A stretch of DNA of 41,025 bases from Morganella morganii (GCF_003996855.1 NZ_NRQY01000001.1:2556225-2597249), one strand, 5' to 3'; counted from the stretch's first letter, positions 15,626-24,770 are shown. The notes: generated by a model not told the origin, from the letters alone. Translations and numbers: made by a program.

Positions 15626-16566
15626 TCAATACCCTCCGCAGAGAGGCGGATACAGGGGTCCGCAATCGCATAAATAATATCCACAATCAGGTTACAGAGG
15701 ACAAAAATCACCACCATCAGCAAGGTAAAGCACTGAATCACCGGATAATCCCGGTTCATAATGGCAGAGACAGCATAGCGCCCCACACCCGGCCAGCTGA
15801 AAATACTCTCTATAATCAGCGCACCGCCGAGCAGTTCCCCGATATGCATTCCGATAGCCGTTATGATCGGCAGCCAGGCGTTACGCAGAATATGCGAACG
15901 CTCCACCGTCATTTCGGATAACCCGCGCAACCGCGCATAACGGACATGCCGCTGCTCGGCGACCTCGAGCATACTTGCCCTCAGCAGCCTGGCATTAATT
16001 GCCAGTGACATCAGCGAGATAGCAATCACCGGCATCACCAGATGTTTTGCTTCTCCTTTACCCATCGGCGGCAGCCAGCCGAGATGAATAGAAAAAAGCA
16101 GAATAAGCAGGAATCCCAGCCAGAAATTCGGCATAGAAACCCCGACAAACGCGATCACCCGCACCAGCTGATCCGGCCATTTTTCCCGGTAACGTGCCGC
16201 CAGCATCCCCATCGGCACTGACAGGATAATCGTCAGCGCAAGTGCCAGCCCCGCCAGTTGCAGCGTGGCGGGCAGGAAATAGAGCAGATCCGGCAGTACC
16301 GGCTTCTGCGTGGCATAAGAAATACCAAAATCCAGATGCAGCGCGTCAGACAGCCAGTGAAAATACTGAGTCATGACCGGTTTATCGAGACCGAGAAGTT
16401 CGCGGGCGCTTTCCACTGCCTGCGGGGTCGGCGGAATTTTGGATAACCGCAGATAATCCAGCGCGGGGTCAGACGACCCCAGGCGCAGGATCAGAAAGAT
16501 AAACAGCGAGGTGCCGAGCAGCATCGGGATCAGCAGCAGCACCCGCCGGAAAATAAATCGCATCAT
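15622..16566 (-). CDS. nikB: Nickel ABC transporter permease NikB
   Basis: A 314-residue inner-membrane permease, the same length as E. coli NikB and strongly similar throughout ([77 protein letters not shown]). Six hydrophobic segments and the EAA loop near [13 protein letters not shown] are visible. It forms the channel with NikC for Ni(II) delivered by NikA, with energy from NikD and NikE. It starts 13 nt after nikA. The gene is intact, but its partner nikC is destroyed and nikDE are not present, so the importer cannot work as encoded here. Confidence 0.93.
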   Translation of the reverse strand: MMRFIFRRVLLLIPMLLGTSLFIFLILRLGSSDPALDYLRLSKIPPTPQAVESARELLGLDKPVMTQYFHWLSDALHLDFGISYATQKPVLPDLLYFLPATLQLAGLALALTIILSVPMGMLAARYREKWPDQLVRVIAFVGVSMPNFWLGFLLILLFSIHLGWLPPMGKGEAKHLVMPVIAISLMSLAINARLLRASMLEVAEQRHVRYARLRGLSEMTVERSHILRNAWLPIITAIGMHIGELLGGALIIESIFSWPGVGRYAVSAIMNRDYPVIQCFTLLMVVIFVLCNLIVDIIYAIADPCIRLSAEGIE

Positions 16567-16579
16567 AATCGCGGGCCTG

Positions 16580-18154
16580 TTACTTAGCAGCCGGTGTCAG
16601 CAGATCAAACGGGATCTCATTTGACATCGCGCTGAACGGCACATCACCGATTTCCGGTTTTGCCACCGCAATAGCGGTAATGTAGGTCAGCGGCAGATAA
16701 ACGGCTTCTTTGTGCAGACGGGTCAGGATGTCGTGATACAACGCACGGCGCTGTTTCTCATCCGTGGTGGCCAGCACCTGTGTGATTTTGGCGTCGATCT
16801 CTGCTTTATCCGCCAGCCCCTGCTGTGCCTGGTAATCAGCATGGGACGGAATACGCATGGAACTGACAAACGCGTGCGGATCAAACGGTGCACCCCATGT
16901 GCCGTTGAAAATCATTCCGAAACGGCCATCTTTCTGGCGCGAGTAGATACTGCTTTCCTCTTCCCCGACCAGTTTCACGTCAATCCCGGCGCGGCGCAAA
17001 TCCGCCTGTACCACCTCAGAAATCGACTTCGCCACCGCATCGGTGCCGACAAAATTCAGTTCCACCACTAAGGCTTCACCATCCTTCTCACGAATACCGT
17101 TTTCGGTTTTCGCTTTCCAGCCGGCGTTTTCCAGCAGGGATTTCGCTTCTTCAACGTTATAGGCATACGGCGTTAAACCGGCGTCCGCATACGGTACATT
17201 TTCTGAGAAAAGGGTGTCCGCTTTTAACTGCGTGCCATACAGCACCTTTTCAATCATTTTATCTTTATCAACTGCATGATTAATCGCCTTGCGCACAGCT
17301 AAATCGCGGGTCGGGCCGGTTTTGGTATTAATTGCCAGCACCAGAGATTCCAGAGGTGCAGAGAGTTTGGTGGTATACCCCGGCATATTTTTAAAACGCT
17401 GATAGGTATCCGGATAAATAATACCGTCCGTGCCATATAATAAATCCACCTCACCGGCTTCAAATGCCACGGCACGGGTATTCGGATCCGGGATTACTTT
17501 AAACGTGACGGATTCATAAACCGGCTTTTTACCCCAGTATAATTCGTTGCGGACAAATTCATCTTTCTCACTCAGACGGGATTCCGTTAATATCCACGGA
17601 CCGGTTCCGATCGGTTTAATAATACCGTCTTTGGTGCCGCCATCTTTAAATTGTGACGGCGCAATAAAGCGGAACGGACGCGGCAGTGCCAGCTCCTGCA
17701 AAATAGGGTAATACGCATCTTTCAGGGTTATTTTTAACTGATTTGGCGCGATATCCTCTACTCCGGTAATCTGATTGGCCAGTTCAAGCCAGGCGTGGCG
17801 CTCGCGGTTTGCCAGAATAGCATCGAAATTTACTTTGGCTGCGGCAGCATCAAATTTTTCGCCGTTGGAGAATTTCACATCATCACGTAATGTAAAAACA
17901 TAGGTTTTTCCGTCATCCGAAACCGTCCATGATTCTGCCAGCCACGGCTTTACCGTTCCGTCATTCATATAACGGACCAGCGGTTCATACACCATGGTTT
18001 GTCCGGCCATCTGGTTCGGCGCGTACTGATGCGGATTCAGCGGCCCCACATTCACCGGCCAGACAAAATTTAAATGCGGATCGGCAAAGGCGGTATTTAA
18101 CGCCCCGACTGCGAGTACCGCAGACAATAATAAAGAACGGACAACGTTACGCAT
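16580..18154 (-). CDS. nikA: Nickel ABC transporter substrate-binding protein NikA
   Basis: A 524-residue periplasmic binding protein of the SBP_bac_5 family, identical in length to E. coli NikA. The signal peptide ends near AFA-DP (residue 24). Conserved NikA stretches include [47 protein letters not shown] and [32 protein letters not shown]. NikA captures nickel, probably chelated, for NikBC. The ATG has CAGGAG 7 nt upstream. It is the first gene of the operon, with a promoter and a 22-bp inverted repeat about 100 bp upstream. Nickel serves urease and hydrogenases in this family. Confidence 0.93.
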   Translation of the reverse strand: MRNVVRSLLLSAVLAVGALNTAFADPHLNFVWPVNVGPLNPHQYAPNQMAGQTMVYEPLVRYMNDGTVKPWLAESWTVSDDGKTYVFTLRDDVKFSNGEKFDAAAAKVNFDAILANRERHAWLELANQITGVEDIAPNQLKITLKDAYYPILQELALPRPFRFIAPSQFKDGGTKDGIIKPIGTGPWILTESRLSEKDEFVRNELYWGKKPVYESVTFKVIPDPNTRAVAFEAGEVDLLYGTDGIIYPDTYQRFKNMPGYTTKLSAPLESLVLAINTKTGPTRDLAVRKAINHAVDKDKMIEKVLYGTQLKADTLFSENVPYADAGLTPYAYNVEEAKSLLENAGWKAKTENGIREKDGEALVVELNFVGTDAVAKSISEVVQADLRRAGIDVKLVGEEESSIYSRQKDGRFGMIFNGTWGAPFDPHAFVSSMRIPSHADYQAQQGLADKAEIDAKITQVLATTDEKQRRALYHDILTRLHKEAVYLPLTYITAIAVAKPEIGDVPFSAMSNEIPFDLLTPAAK

Positions 18155-18226
18155 ATTTTACTCCTGATGAGCCACAGACAAATAAAGAAAAAAATAAGAA
18201 ACCGGTTATTAAAATAATGCAGTCTC

Positions 18227-18254
18227 AATATATAAGAGTCTGTTGCGTAATTAA
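18227..18254 (-). promoter_or_regulatory. Candidate nikA promoter
   Basis: On the minus strand TTAATT (18249-18254) is followed after 16 nt by TATATT (18227-18232). The -35 touches the inverted repeat at 18252-18273, a usual arrangement for repression. Confidence 0.45.
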
Positions 18255-18273
18255 GTACTCCCCTGAGTACTTA
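18252..18273. promoter_or_regulatory. 22-bp inverted repeat upstream of nikA, candidate operator
   Basis: Perfect 9-bp arms TAAGTACTC and GAGTACTTA flank CCCT. The site lies 98 bp before the nikA start, at the edge of the predicted -35. It does not match the E. coli NikR half-site GTATGA, so the regulator may be a different NikR specificity or another protein. Confidence 0.55.
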
Positions 18274-18540
18274 TTCAGAAAAAAAGATAAACTCCGGTTA
18301 TTTTCAGCACTGACGGATTTTTCAGGAAACCGGAGGCCGTTATTGCGTTATTTACCTGTTTATTCCCCGGAGACCGGAAAAGGCGATAACCACACTCTTT
18401 ATCCGGTAAAAGCTGCAAAATGGCAGCGATCCCGCTATACTGACGCCCGCACTGAAGACAGTGCACATAACCACGGGCAGATATCACACCATCACGTGAC
18501 AATTTGCTGCTCCCCATTGTAAAAATCTGAGAGTCTCATT
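18274..18540. other. Intergenic region between nikA and yjdM
   Basis: Beyond the nikA control region I find no gene I can defend. A minus-strand frame of 80 codons (18275-18517) contains a CLQCG motif but has no ribosome site and is not recognised. The yjdM promoter must lie near the right end, but I see no strong one. Confidence 0.35.
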
Positions 18541-18876
18541 ATGTCATTACCTTCATGTCCGAAATGTAATTCTGAATACACCTATGAAGATGGTGCAATG
18601 TACGTGTGCCCTGAATGTGCCCACGAGTGGAATGATGCCGAACCGGTTGCGGAAAGCGACGAACTGATCGTCAAAGATGCCAACGGTAATTTACTGGCGG
18701 ACGGCGATGCCGTGACTGTTATCAAAGACCTGAAAGTCAAAGGCAGTTCATCCATGCTGAAAATCGGCACAAAAGTGAAAGGCATCCGTTTAGTGGAAGG
18801 TGACCACAACATCGATTGTAAAATCGACGGCTTTGGTCAGATGAAACTGAAATCTGAGTTTGTGAAAAAGAACTGA
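18541..18876 (+). CDS. yjdM: YjdM (PhnA-type) zinc-ribbon protein
   Basis: A 111-residue protein with an N-terminal zinc ribbon ([25 protein letters not shown], Cys pairs at about residues 6/9 and 24/27) and a C-terminal PhnA domain ([28 protein letters not shown]). It is full length compared with E. coli YjdM, formerly called PhnA. Despite the old name it has no proven role in phosphonate use; its molecular function is unclear. It is a single-gene unit ended by a terminator at 18943. Confidence 0.93.
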   Translation: MSLPSCPKCNSEYTYEDGAMYVCPECAHEWNDAEPVAESDELIVKDANGNLLADGDAVTVIKDLKVKGSSSMLKIGTKVKGIRLVEGDHNIDCKIDGFGQMKLKSEFVKKN

Positions 18877-18942
18877 TTTTCTGACATAAGATTGCTGACA
18901 AAATCCCGGCCTGTTTTTTCCCGGACTTTGCCAACAATCTGA

Positions 18943-18971
18943 GGCTCCGCAATACCGGCGGAGCCGCTTTT
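18943..18971 (+). terminator. Intrinsic terminator after yjdM
   Basis: Arms GGCTCCGC and GCGGAGCC pair around a 7-nt loop and are followed by GCTTTTGTT. It ends yjdM transcription 67 nt after the stop codon and overlaps no coding sequence. Confidence 0.7.
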
Positions 18972-18973
18972 GT

Positions 18974-19303
18974 TCAGTCTGCCGCTGTTATGCCGGCTGT
19001 AACAGACTCGGCGGTATAGATATCAGACTGAACGCTGAGATTTCCCCTGTATAAAGACCTGTCCTGACACCCTGAAAAAAACCAGCTGACCGGCGTCTGT
19101 AAAACGTCCGCTGCCCTGGCCAGCATACCCACATTAATGCGGCTTTGCCCCCGTTCATAACGGGATAATTGCTGCTGACTAATTCCAAGGCAGGCAGCAA
19201 CCTGCTGCCCGGAATAACCCAGTGCTTTTCGTCTGCAAAAAAGCCGATCACCGACAGCACGGTTTACCGATGCCATATCCGGGCCGGATTGAATTTCTGT
19301 CAT
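18974..19303 (-). CDS. MrpJ-like XRE-family regulator
   Basis: A 109-residue helix-turn-helix protein. The HTH spans about residues 20-75 (GDRLFCRRKALGYSGQQVAACLGISQQQLSRYERGQSRINVGMLARAADVL). The ATG at 19303 has GAAGG 8 nt upstream; a longer frame starts 39 nt earlier without a ribosome site. In Proteus, MrpJ and its relatives are small XRE repressors coded in fimbrial operons that switch motility off when fimbriae are on. The short size, the fold and the neighbouring fimbrial genes fit this group. It points away from the recombinase gene, so the two share a 290-bp control region that holds two palindromes. Confidence 0.75.
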   Translation of the reverse strand: MTEIQSGPDMASVNRAVGDRLFCRRKALGYSGQQVAACLGISQQQLSRYERGQSRINVGMLARAADVLQTPVSWFFSGCQDRSLYRGNLSVQSDIYTAESVTAGITAAD

Positions 19304-19329
19304 ATTAATTACCTTCAGAAATAAAATCA

Positions 19330-19348
19330 TCCGGAAATACATTCCGGA
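19330..19348. promoter_or_regulatory. Inverted repeat upstream of the MrpJ-like gene
   Basis: Arms TCCGGAA and TTCCGGA around ATACA, 27 bp before the ATG of the XRE regulator. The position suits autoregulation by that protein. Confidence 0.5.
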
Positions 19349-19386
19349 AATAAATAAAAAGAGAAAAGCATTTATTGTCTAAATAA

Positions 19387-19404
19387 AATGAAATTAATTT
19401 CATT
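19387..19404. promoter_or_regulatory. 18-bp AT-rich perfect palindrome
   Basis: AATGAAATTAATTTCATT reads the same on both strands. It lies in the shared control region of the regulator and the recombinase genes. It could bind a regulator; in such AT-rich DNA chance is also possible. Confidence 0.4.
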
Positions 19405-19591
19405 AACAAAAATAAAAAATAACGCTGATTAACTGCCTGATGATCCGGAGATAAATAAAACAGAAACAATACAAAAAAACAGAATACATAACAGCAATGT
19501 AAAGAAACAGCAACACAACGGGATTATTATCTTCAGATAAATCAGCAATACATGATCATATTCACTGGTTCATAACACTATTCTGATAATT

Positions 19592-20227
19592 ATGAAAAAT
19601 AGGCCATCTGTTTATTCTGTGATAACGTCAGAAAAAGAATCAAACCTGACTATAATAACCAGACTGAATATTCCCATGAAAGAACGAAAACACCTGAGTG
19701 AACAGGAGGTTCATTCCTTAATATCATCATTACCTGACTCAATTAACCATATTCGTAATCAATGCCTGATCGCTGTTTGTTTCAGTCACGGATTACGTGC
19801 CAGTGAACTGACCGGCTTAATGCTCAGTGATATTAATATCAATGAAAAAACCATTCATATTACCCGGCTGAAAAATGGATTAAGCACCAATCAGCCATTA
19901 CAGTCCCTTGAATATAAATTACTGACACAGTGGCTGGCGCAGCGTAATTCATCCTTACATTATGCTGAACCCTGGCTTTTTCTTTCCCGCAAGGGCGGCC
20001 GCTTATCCCGCCAGCAGATATTCCGTATTATCCGTGACAGCGGATTGTCCGCCGATCTGAATATTGCGGCACATCCTCATATGCTGCGCCATGCCTGCGG
20101 CTATGCATTAGCGGACAGAGGAACGGATACCCGGTTAATTCAGGATTATCTCGGTCACCGTAATATTCAGCACACCGTGTTATATACCGCCAGTAATGTG
20201 GCGCGTTTCCGCAGTATTAAACTGTGA
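19592..20227 (+). CDS. FimB/FimE/MrpI-type tyrosine recombinase
   Basis: A 211-residue site-specific recombinase, the size of FimB and MrpI. All catalytic residues are present: R69 (HGLRASEL), K94, H163-x-x-R166 (HPHMLRHACG), H189 (YLGHRNIQHT) and Y198. Such enzymes invert a promoter segment to switch fimbriae on and off. The expected target, an invertible element with paired inverted repeats next to a major pilin gene, is not visible here. An alternative start at 19676 (MKERKHLSEQEV) matches the usual family start; neither has a clear ribosome site. The stop codon lies directly against the stop of the convergent adhesin gene. Confidence 0.88.
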   Translation: MKNRPSVYSVITSEKESNLTIITRLNIPMKERKHLSEQEVHSLISSLPDSINHIRNQCLIAVCFSHGLRASELTGLMLSDININEKTIHITRLKNGLSTNQPLQSLEYKLLTQWLAQRNSSLHYAEPWLFLSRKGGRLSRQQIFRIIRDSGLSADLNIAAHPHMLRHACGYALADRGTDTRLIQDYLGHRNIQHTVLYTASNVARFRSIKL

Positions 20228-21175
20228 TTACTGCTCGGTAAAAACCAGCACCGCACTGGCAGTGAAATCCCCGGTTTTCAGGTCTGTGGCCGTCATTGCC
20301 GGGTCACGCACCGCCTCAAATCTCAGTGTCAGGGTATGAATACCGGGCTGATAACTGAGCGGAAACGTTTGTCCCGGCTGAATTGCTTTTCCGTTATATA
20401 ACACAGCAACACCCAACCCGGTGGTGGAGGTACTGATCACCTGTTCATTGCTGACAGAGATCGGTGTGAAGTCCAGTTTCATATTGGCGTTATAGACAAT
20501 ATTACCGTCACATTTAATGGAGATATCTTTTGTCACCGGTGTTGTTGTACCGGACTTTACCGCGATATCCGTGCGTTCTAATTTTCCCAGCTGAACATCC
20601 AGATCTGCACCGCCATTCAGGGTACATTTAGGTGGTTCAACGGGTAATTTATAAGCATCCCCGCAAAATTTACCACGATTATCAGGGCCATAGCCCATAT
20701 CTCCCCGGTATTCATAGCCGGTTTCGGTGTCTTCAATTGTGAAACAGTAACCGCCGGCAGAAGGCGCTTTTTTGTTCTGGTCATGATTAAAAATCTTCTG
20801 CTGAGAAAACGATTTAGATTGCTCCATCCAGACCCGCTCCCCGACCAGTAATACAGAACCTTTCGCTTTACTACAGGTATCCATTGTGTCCGGGTATGCA
20901 CACCAGTAAACCTTTGTTGTGTAATAACCACTTTTTGGCACGTAAGCCTTATTATCGCCGGTATTATTGCCTGTACTACTGAAATTCATTGACTGACCAT
21001 TCCCGTAATAGGCTCCTGTATTCGGTCTCCAGTCGCAATAACCACCAAGCTGAATGGTGTTCTTACTACCGGAAGCACATATTCCGCCGGCTCCCACCCA
21101 GCCAATCGCATTAGCGCCCTGCGATATCATCAGCAGAAAAAACAGCGCGGCCCCGCGTATCATTAATTTATTCAT
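20228..21175 (-). CDS. Two-domain fimbrial tip adhesin (MrpH-like)
   Basis: A 315-residue exported protein. The signal peptide ends near GANA-IGW (residue 23). The N-terminal lectin-like domain (about 24-175) has many aromatics and Cys (CASGSKNTIQLGGYCDW, KVYWCAYPDTMDTCSK, GGYCFTIEDTETGYEY). The C-terminal pilin domain (about 180-315) opens PPKCTLNGGADLDVQLGKLER and ends with the alternating pattern used for donor-strand exchange. In mrp-type operons such a protein caps the fibre and binds host receptors. It is last in the operon, 9 nt after the preceding minor pilin, with AGGAG upstream. No usher or chaperone gene is left to assemble it in this window. Confidence 0.8.
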   Translation of the reverse strand: MNKLMIRGAALFFLLMISQGANAIGWVGAGGICASGSKNTIQLGGYCDWRPNTGAYYGNGQSMNFSSTGNNTGDNKAYVPKSGYYTTKVYWCAYPDTMDTCSKAKGSVLLVGERVWMEQSKSFSQQKIFNHDQNKKAPSAGGYCFTIEDTETGYEYRGDMGYGPDNRGKFCGDAYKLPVEPPKCTLNGGADLDVQLGKLERTDIAVKSGTTTPVTKDISIKCDGNIVYNANMKLDFTPISVSNEQVISTSTTGLGVAVLYNGKAIQPGQTFPLSYQPGIHTLTLRFEAVRDPAMTATDLKTGDFTASAVLVFTEQ

Positions 21176-21184
21176 GGTTTACTC

Positions 21185-21688
21185 CTACAGATACTCAGCC
21201 ACCAGTGTGCCGGTGGCCCGGAACGGAGATTGTGTTAAATCCGTACCCGGTACTTTCACCAATTGGGCTTCCAGCTTTGGCTGCTGCGTCACATCATCAA
21301 TGTTAAAAAATGTATTTAATTCCAGCGGCTGGCCGTCTTTCAAAATCCTCACCAGCAAACCACTGACATCACTTTCAATCGCCGAAGAGTCAGAAACGGC
21401 CGGGCGGGATGTCATAAAGATCATCCGTAAGGTATTGGCCGGATTAATTCCGGGACAATCCAGTGTGTAACTGAGCGGCAGGCTGTAGACTTCCGTGTCC
21501 AGCTTATTGATGCCGACATTTTTGAAATCAGCAGTAATCGTCTGATCATTATTCACACGGCAAATTGTCATTGCCCTTAATGTGCCGCTGAAGCGGATCG
21601 CTGACTGATCACCGGTCTGCACCGCCGGTGCTGAAAAGGCGGTGAATAACAGCAGCGGGGATAAGACAAAGGGTATTATTTTGATCAT
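21185..21688 (-). CDS. Fimbrial minor subunit
   Basis: A 167-residue pilin-like protein. I choose the ATG at 21688 (MIKIIPFVLSPLLL), which has GGA just upstream and opens a normal signal peptide ending near SAPA; a GTG 12 nt earlier is the longest alternative. The mature part has the two-cysteine pilin pattern (LRAMTICRVNN ... YTLDCPGINP) and a C-terminal strand ending FRATGTLVAEYL. It is similar in design to the next upstream subunit. MrpE/F/G-type adaptor is the likely role. It sits 16 nt after that gene. Confidence 0.75.
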   Translation of the reverse strand: MIKIIPFVLSPLLLFTAFSAPAVQTGDQSAIRFSGTLRAMTICRVNNDQTITADFKNVGINKLDTEVYSLPLSYTLDCPGINPANTLRMIFMTSRPAVSDSSAIESDVSGLLVRILKDGQPLELNTFFNIDDVTQQPKLEAQLVKVPGTDLTQSPFRATGTLVAEYL

Positions 21689-21704
21689 TTTTCCATTCAC
21701 CCAG

Positions 21705-22274
21705 TTAATTAAAACTCATGATTAATATGGCATGAGAATAAATGGACTGGCCGTTCTGCCAGGTATCATCATCCGGATGCAACTGAATCAGTTCTGTTTC
21801 CAGCGTGGGTAAATGCTGAATATCCATGGCAAAATCCGTATTCACATCCTGTGGTTTTCCGTTGACCAGCAACCGGATACCCAGGTTCGGCGTTCTGTTA
21901 TTACCAATATTCACCGGCAGTAACTGATAACTGCCGTCAGTGACCGGAGCGCCGCTTTTTGACTCCAGACGGAAAAGGGTATTCCCTGCCGTATCGCCGC
22001 TGCACGACATTTCACTGCTGATCGGCTGTTTGTAACTGCCGCTCAGATTGTTCACCCCGGACACAGAGGAGTAACGGATCTCACCGAATTCAATCACCTG
22101 CGGTGATGAATCTTTAAACGTGCACCGCCCGGTGGCGATGACAGAGCCGGAAATATTGATTTTCATCCGGCTCTCATCACCGGCTTTGCGCGGGGCAGAA
22201 AATGCAGCCGGACTTACCGCAGCTGATAACAACCCGGCAAGTAATAAAGCACGCGCACATTGTGTGACTGTCAT
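21705..22274 (-). CDS. Fimbrial minor subunit
   Basis: A 189-residue pilin-like protein with a signal peptide (ARALLLAGLLSAAVSPAAFSA), two conserved cysteines (TGRCTFKDS and SSEMSCSGD) and a C-terminal donor-strand segment ending SHAILIMSFN. An AGGA site precedes the ATG. Together with the following subunit and the adhesin it forms the distal end of a chaperone/usher operon. The exact counterpart (MrpE, F or G) cannot be assigned from sequence alone. Confidence 0.75.
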   Translation of the reverse strand: MTVTQCARALLLAGLLSAAVSPAAFSAPRKAGDESRMKINISGSVIATGRCTFKDSSPQVIEFGEIRYSSVSGVNNLSGSYKQPISSEMSCSGDTAGNTLFRLESKSGAPVTDGSYQLLPVNIGNNRTPNLGIRLLVNGKPQDVNTDFAMDIQHLPTLETELIQLHPDDDTWQNGQSIYSHAILIMSFN

Positions 22275-22306
22275 AATACAGTCCTGTCAGTGATCTTCCG
22301 GGCAGT

Positions 22307-22460
22307 CTACGGATATGAGATTTCAAATGTGGCTGTCGCTGACAGTACACCTGTCGTCAGGGTTTTATCCTTAACAGCATCCGGTTCTGCCTGTACATAT
22401 CCCTGAAAATTCAGTGTGGTTGTGCCGTCACTCAGGGCATAGTCGTCAGCAAAATTGCAG
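22307..22460 (-). pseudogene. C-terminal remnant of a fimbrial subunit
   Basis: The last 50 or so codons (about ADDYALSDGTTTLNFQGYVQAEPDAVKDK ... TATFEISYP) match a pilin C-terminus with its donor-strand segment. Upstream of about 22455 the frame reads antisense through a nucleoside hydrolase fragment, so the N-terminus is gone. It lies 32 nt before the next subunit gene in the same direction, as expected for an operon that has lost its front half. Confidence 0.75.
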
Positions 22461-22461
22461 C

Positions 22462-22789
22462 AGTCGGTACTGCACCGGCTCAGTTTGTGCTCGAACTGCT
22501 GGAATTCTTCGGCACCATGTACAAAAGTGCCCAGGGATTTGACTACCCGCCGGTACATGATCCCTGTGCGGTCGCCTATGTGATCGACCCGTCCGTGATG
22601 ACGACCCGTAAAGTTCCGCTGGACGTCGAACTGACCGGCACACTGACACTCGGTATGACGGTTGCGGATTTCCGTGCACCGGCACCGGCGGATTGCCTGA
22701 CTCAGGTTGCGGTAAAACTGGATCACACCCGTTTCTGGGATTTGGTCACTGATGCCCTGCGGCGGATTGGTGATGTGCGGGTTGTATAA
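22462..22789 (+). pseudogene. C-terminal fragment of a nucleoside hydrolase
   Basis: About 108 codons (TAPAQFVLELLEFFGTMYKSAQG, then PPVHDPCAVAYVIDPSVM, then LTLGMTVADFRAPAP ... TQVAVKLDHTRFWDLVTDAL) ending in TAA at 22789. This is the end of an inosine-uridine-preferring nucleoside hydrolase; VHDPCAVAY contains the metal and substrate histidine-aspartate pair of the family. The N-terminal two thirds, including the DTDPGxDDA metal site, are absent. Orientation is opposite to the pilin remnant it abuts. The product would be inactive. Confidence 0.8.
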
Positions 22790-23057
22790 CTCTGCTGATG
22801 TGCCGGTTCGCCGGCACTATATATAAATCAATCTGATCATTAACTCTCTTCATCATAAAAACTCAAACATCAAAAATATTATTCATATTCCCTTACATTT
22901 CGCATTAATTAACCATGCGCACAAAATGAATAAAAGAAAAACCCAAAATCACATCAATAGTTAAATGTTTTTCCCTGATATGAACTATTATTACAGCGTT
23001 CGAACAAATTCTTATTGGTGATTTGTCTGTGTCGATTCAAATTACAAGCAATAAGCC

Positions 23058-23085
23058 AAAAAAGGAGGCTCCCGCCTCCTTTTTT
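23058..23085 (+). terminator. Bidirectional intrinsic terminator, copy 1
   Basis: A 12-bp perfect stem (23058-23069 with 23074-23085) of A6-GGAGGC and GCCTCC-T6 with TCCC loop. It works on both strands. Confidence 0.75.
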
Positions 23086-23166
23086 ACTGCCTGAAGAAAA
23101 CCCAATTAATAACCATAAGTAATAACACTGTTTTCAAACGTGATTATTTCACTGGTTTTCAGCGAT

Positions 23167-23194
23167 AAAAAAAGGAGGCTTTCGCCTCCTTTTT
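23167..23194 (-). terminator. Porin terminator, copy 2 of the same hairpin
   Basis: The same GGAGGC/GCCTCC stem (23169-23179 with 23184-23194), loop TTTC, with seven T on the minus strand. It lies about 22 bp after the porin stop codon. Confidence 0.85.
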
Positions 23195-23216
23195 ATTATA
23201 CGTTCTCTGAATTAAA

Positions 23217-24371
23217 TCAGAACTGGTAAACTAAACCTAAGCCCAGTACGTTGTCGGTATTGATACCAACACCACGGGTGAAGTCATTTTCGTCTAACAG
23301 GTTAATTTTGTAGTCGATCAGAGCAGACATATTTTTGTTGAAGTAGTAGTACGCACCTAAATCAACATACTTAACCAGATCCTGGTCATCACCGTAACCG
23401 CCGCTCAGGCTCTTACCTTTAGATTGCAGGTAAGCGATGGACGGACGCAGGCCGAAATCGAACTGATACTGAGCCACTAACTCGATATTCTGAGTTTTGT
23501 TAGCAGTTAAGCCACGGCTGTCGTCGTTGTTACCATAGTGAGTCATGTTACGGGTTTCGCCGTAAACTGCCGCCAGGTACAGGTTGTTCGCGTCGTATTT
23601 AGCACCGAAGTTCCATGCTTCCGCACGGTCACCCAGTGCGCCGCTTGCCAGGTTGTCTTTCTGACCCTGCGGACGGGCAGAGTTAGAATATGCACCACCA
23701 ACACTCACACCCCAGCCGATGTCATATGCTGTGGAGAAGCCGTAGCCGTCGCCGTTAGCAGTATTGTCGTAGCTGTAGGTATCAGTGAACTGATTGTAAG
23801 AACCACGGTTTGCGATAGAGTTATCGTCGTTCGCACCCTGATACTGTAATGCAAAGCTCAGGCCGTCAACGTAACCGAAGAAATCAGAGTTACGATAGGT
23901 CAGCAGGTTTGCAGCACGACCGGTCATGTAGACGTCGGTCTGGGTCATGGTGTCGTTACCGAAGATTGGCAGCACATCGGTCCATGCGTTGGTGTCATAG
24001 ATAACACCGTAGTTACGGCCGTAGTCCAGTGAACCGAACTCAGCAAATTTCAGACCTGCATAGGCTAAACGAACTTTGTTTTTGTTGTCGCCTTCAGTGC
24101 CGTTGGTTTTGATTTCGTTTTCGAAACGACCAAAGCCGGTTAATTGATCAGTGATCTGAGTTTCACCTTTCAGACCGATACGGAAACGGGAGTCATCACC
24201 ATCCTGACTTTCAGCATTGCTGCTGCGGTCATTGCTGCTGAATAAATGACGAACATCGACTTTACCGTACAGATCCAGTTTATTACCGTCTTTGTTATAA
24301 ATTTCTGCCGCGTTTGCAGCGCCGCTTAATGCAACAAGCGGGACTAATACAGCTAATAATGTCTTTTTCAT
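23217..24371 (-). CDS. ompC: OmpC/OmpF-type general porin
   Basis: A 384-residue trimeric outer-membrane porin. The signal peptide ends [22 protein letters not shown], the classical porin start, and the protein ends with a Phe after alternating residues ([10 protein letters not shown]), the BAM recognition signal. The 16-strand pattern and the girdle region [31 protein letters not shown] are visible; the last piece replaces the usual PEFGGD of loop 3. It lets small hydrophilic solutes, including many beta-lactams, through the outer membrane. Whether it corresponds best to OmpC, OmpF or OmpN is uncertain; the symbol is a family label. Confidence 0.85.
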   Translation of the reverse strand: MKKTLLAVLVPLVALSGAANAAEIYNKDGNKLDLYGKVDVRHLFSSNDRSSNAESQDGDDSRFRIGLKGETQITDQLTGFGRFENEIKTNGTEGDNKNKVRLAYAGLKFAEFGSLDYGRNYGVIYDTNAWTDVLPIFGNDTMTQTDVYMTGRAANLLTYRNSDFFGYVDGLSFALQYQGANDDNSIANRGSYNQFTDTYSYDNTANGDGYGFSTAYDIGWGVSVGGAYSNSARPQGQKDNLASGALGDRAEAWNFGAKYDANNLYLAAVYGETRNMTHYGNNDDSRGLTANKTQNIELVAQYQFDFGLRPSIAYLQSKGKSLSGGYGDDQDLVKYVDLGAYYYFNKNMSALIDYKINLLDENDFTRGVGINTDNVLGLGLVYQF

Positions 24372-24709
24372 TTTATATTCCTATTATATTAACCACTACT
24401 CTCTGACTCTATTGACATAAAGCCTTGTAGATTATTCACCCGGAAAGTTCATATTACAACACGATAAAGGCCTGATTCGTGGCTAAATAGCAAGATATGT
24501 CAAAAAAATCACTTATTGCATGATGAATATTACAAATAGTTTCAAAACCAAAGCATTTATTGTTAAACATCAATAACGAAAAGCGCACGAATCGCTAATT
24601 TCAATAATCGCATCGGTGGTAGCCATTATATTTCATTATTAATACCGTCGTTAAAATAATACGAACAAATCATTCAGATTTTTTAAATTAAAAAATGGTT
24701 AAAATAAAG
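24372..24709. other. Porin upstream region
   Basis: About 340 AT-rich bases carrying the porin promoter on the minus strand. I cannot pick out OmpR sites with confidence, and I see no small RNA gene or reading frame. Confidence 0.4.
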
Positions 24710-24710
24710 A

Positions 24711-24738
24711 AAAAACCGGTTTATTTTTCACAAACCGG
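24711..24738 (-). terminator. Terminator of the pgtCBA operon
   Basis: On the minus strand arms CCGGTTT and AAACCGG around a 9-nt loop are followed by TTTTTTCTTTATTTT. It lies 33 bp after the pgtA stop. Confidence 0.7.
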
Positions 24739-24770
24739 CCAACGGAAGAAAATCATCAGATTATTTTATA

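Larger units (their letters stand above)
22790..23216. other. Intergenic region between the hydrolase fragment and the porin
   Basis: AT-rich, without a gene. It contains two nearly identical intrinsic terminators (listed separately) and otherwise nothing I can support. Confidence 0.5.

Noticed and set aside
17929..18522. A 197-codon plus-strand frame over the start of nikA
   Set aside because: It is antisense to the well-supported nikA and its control region, and the sequence looks random.
19304..19591. An invertible promoter element for the MrpI-like recombinase
   Set aside because: I found single palindromes, but no pair of separated long inverted repeats that would bound an invertible segment.
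22307..22726. A 139-residue protein on the minus strand
   Set aside because: Its first two thirds are the antisense of the nucleoside hydrolase fragment; only the last part is pilin.
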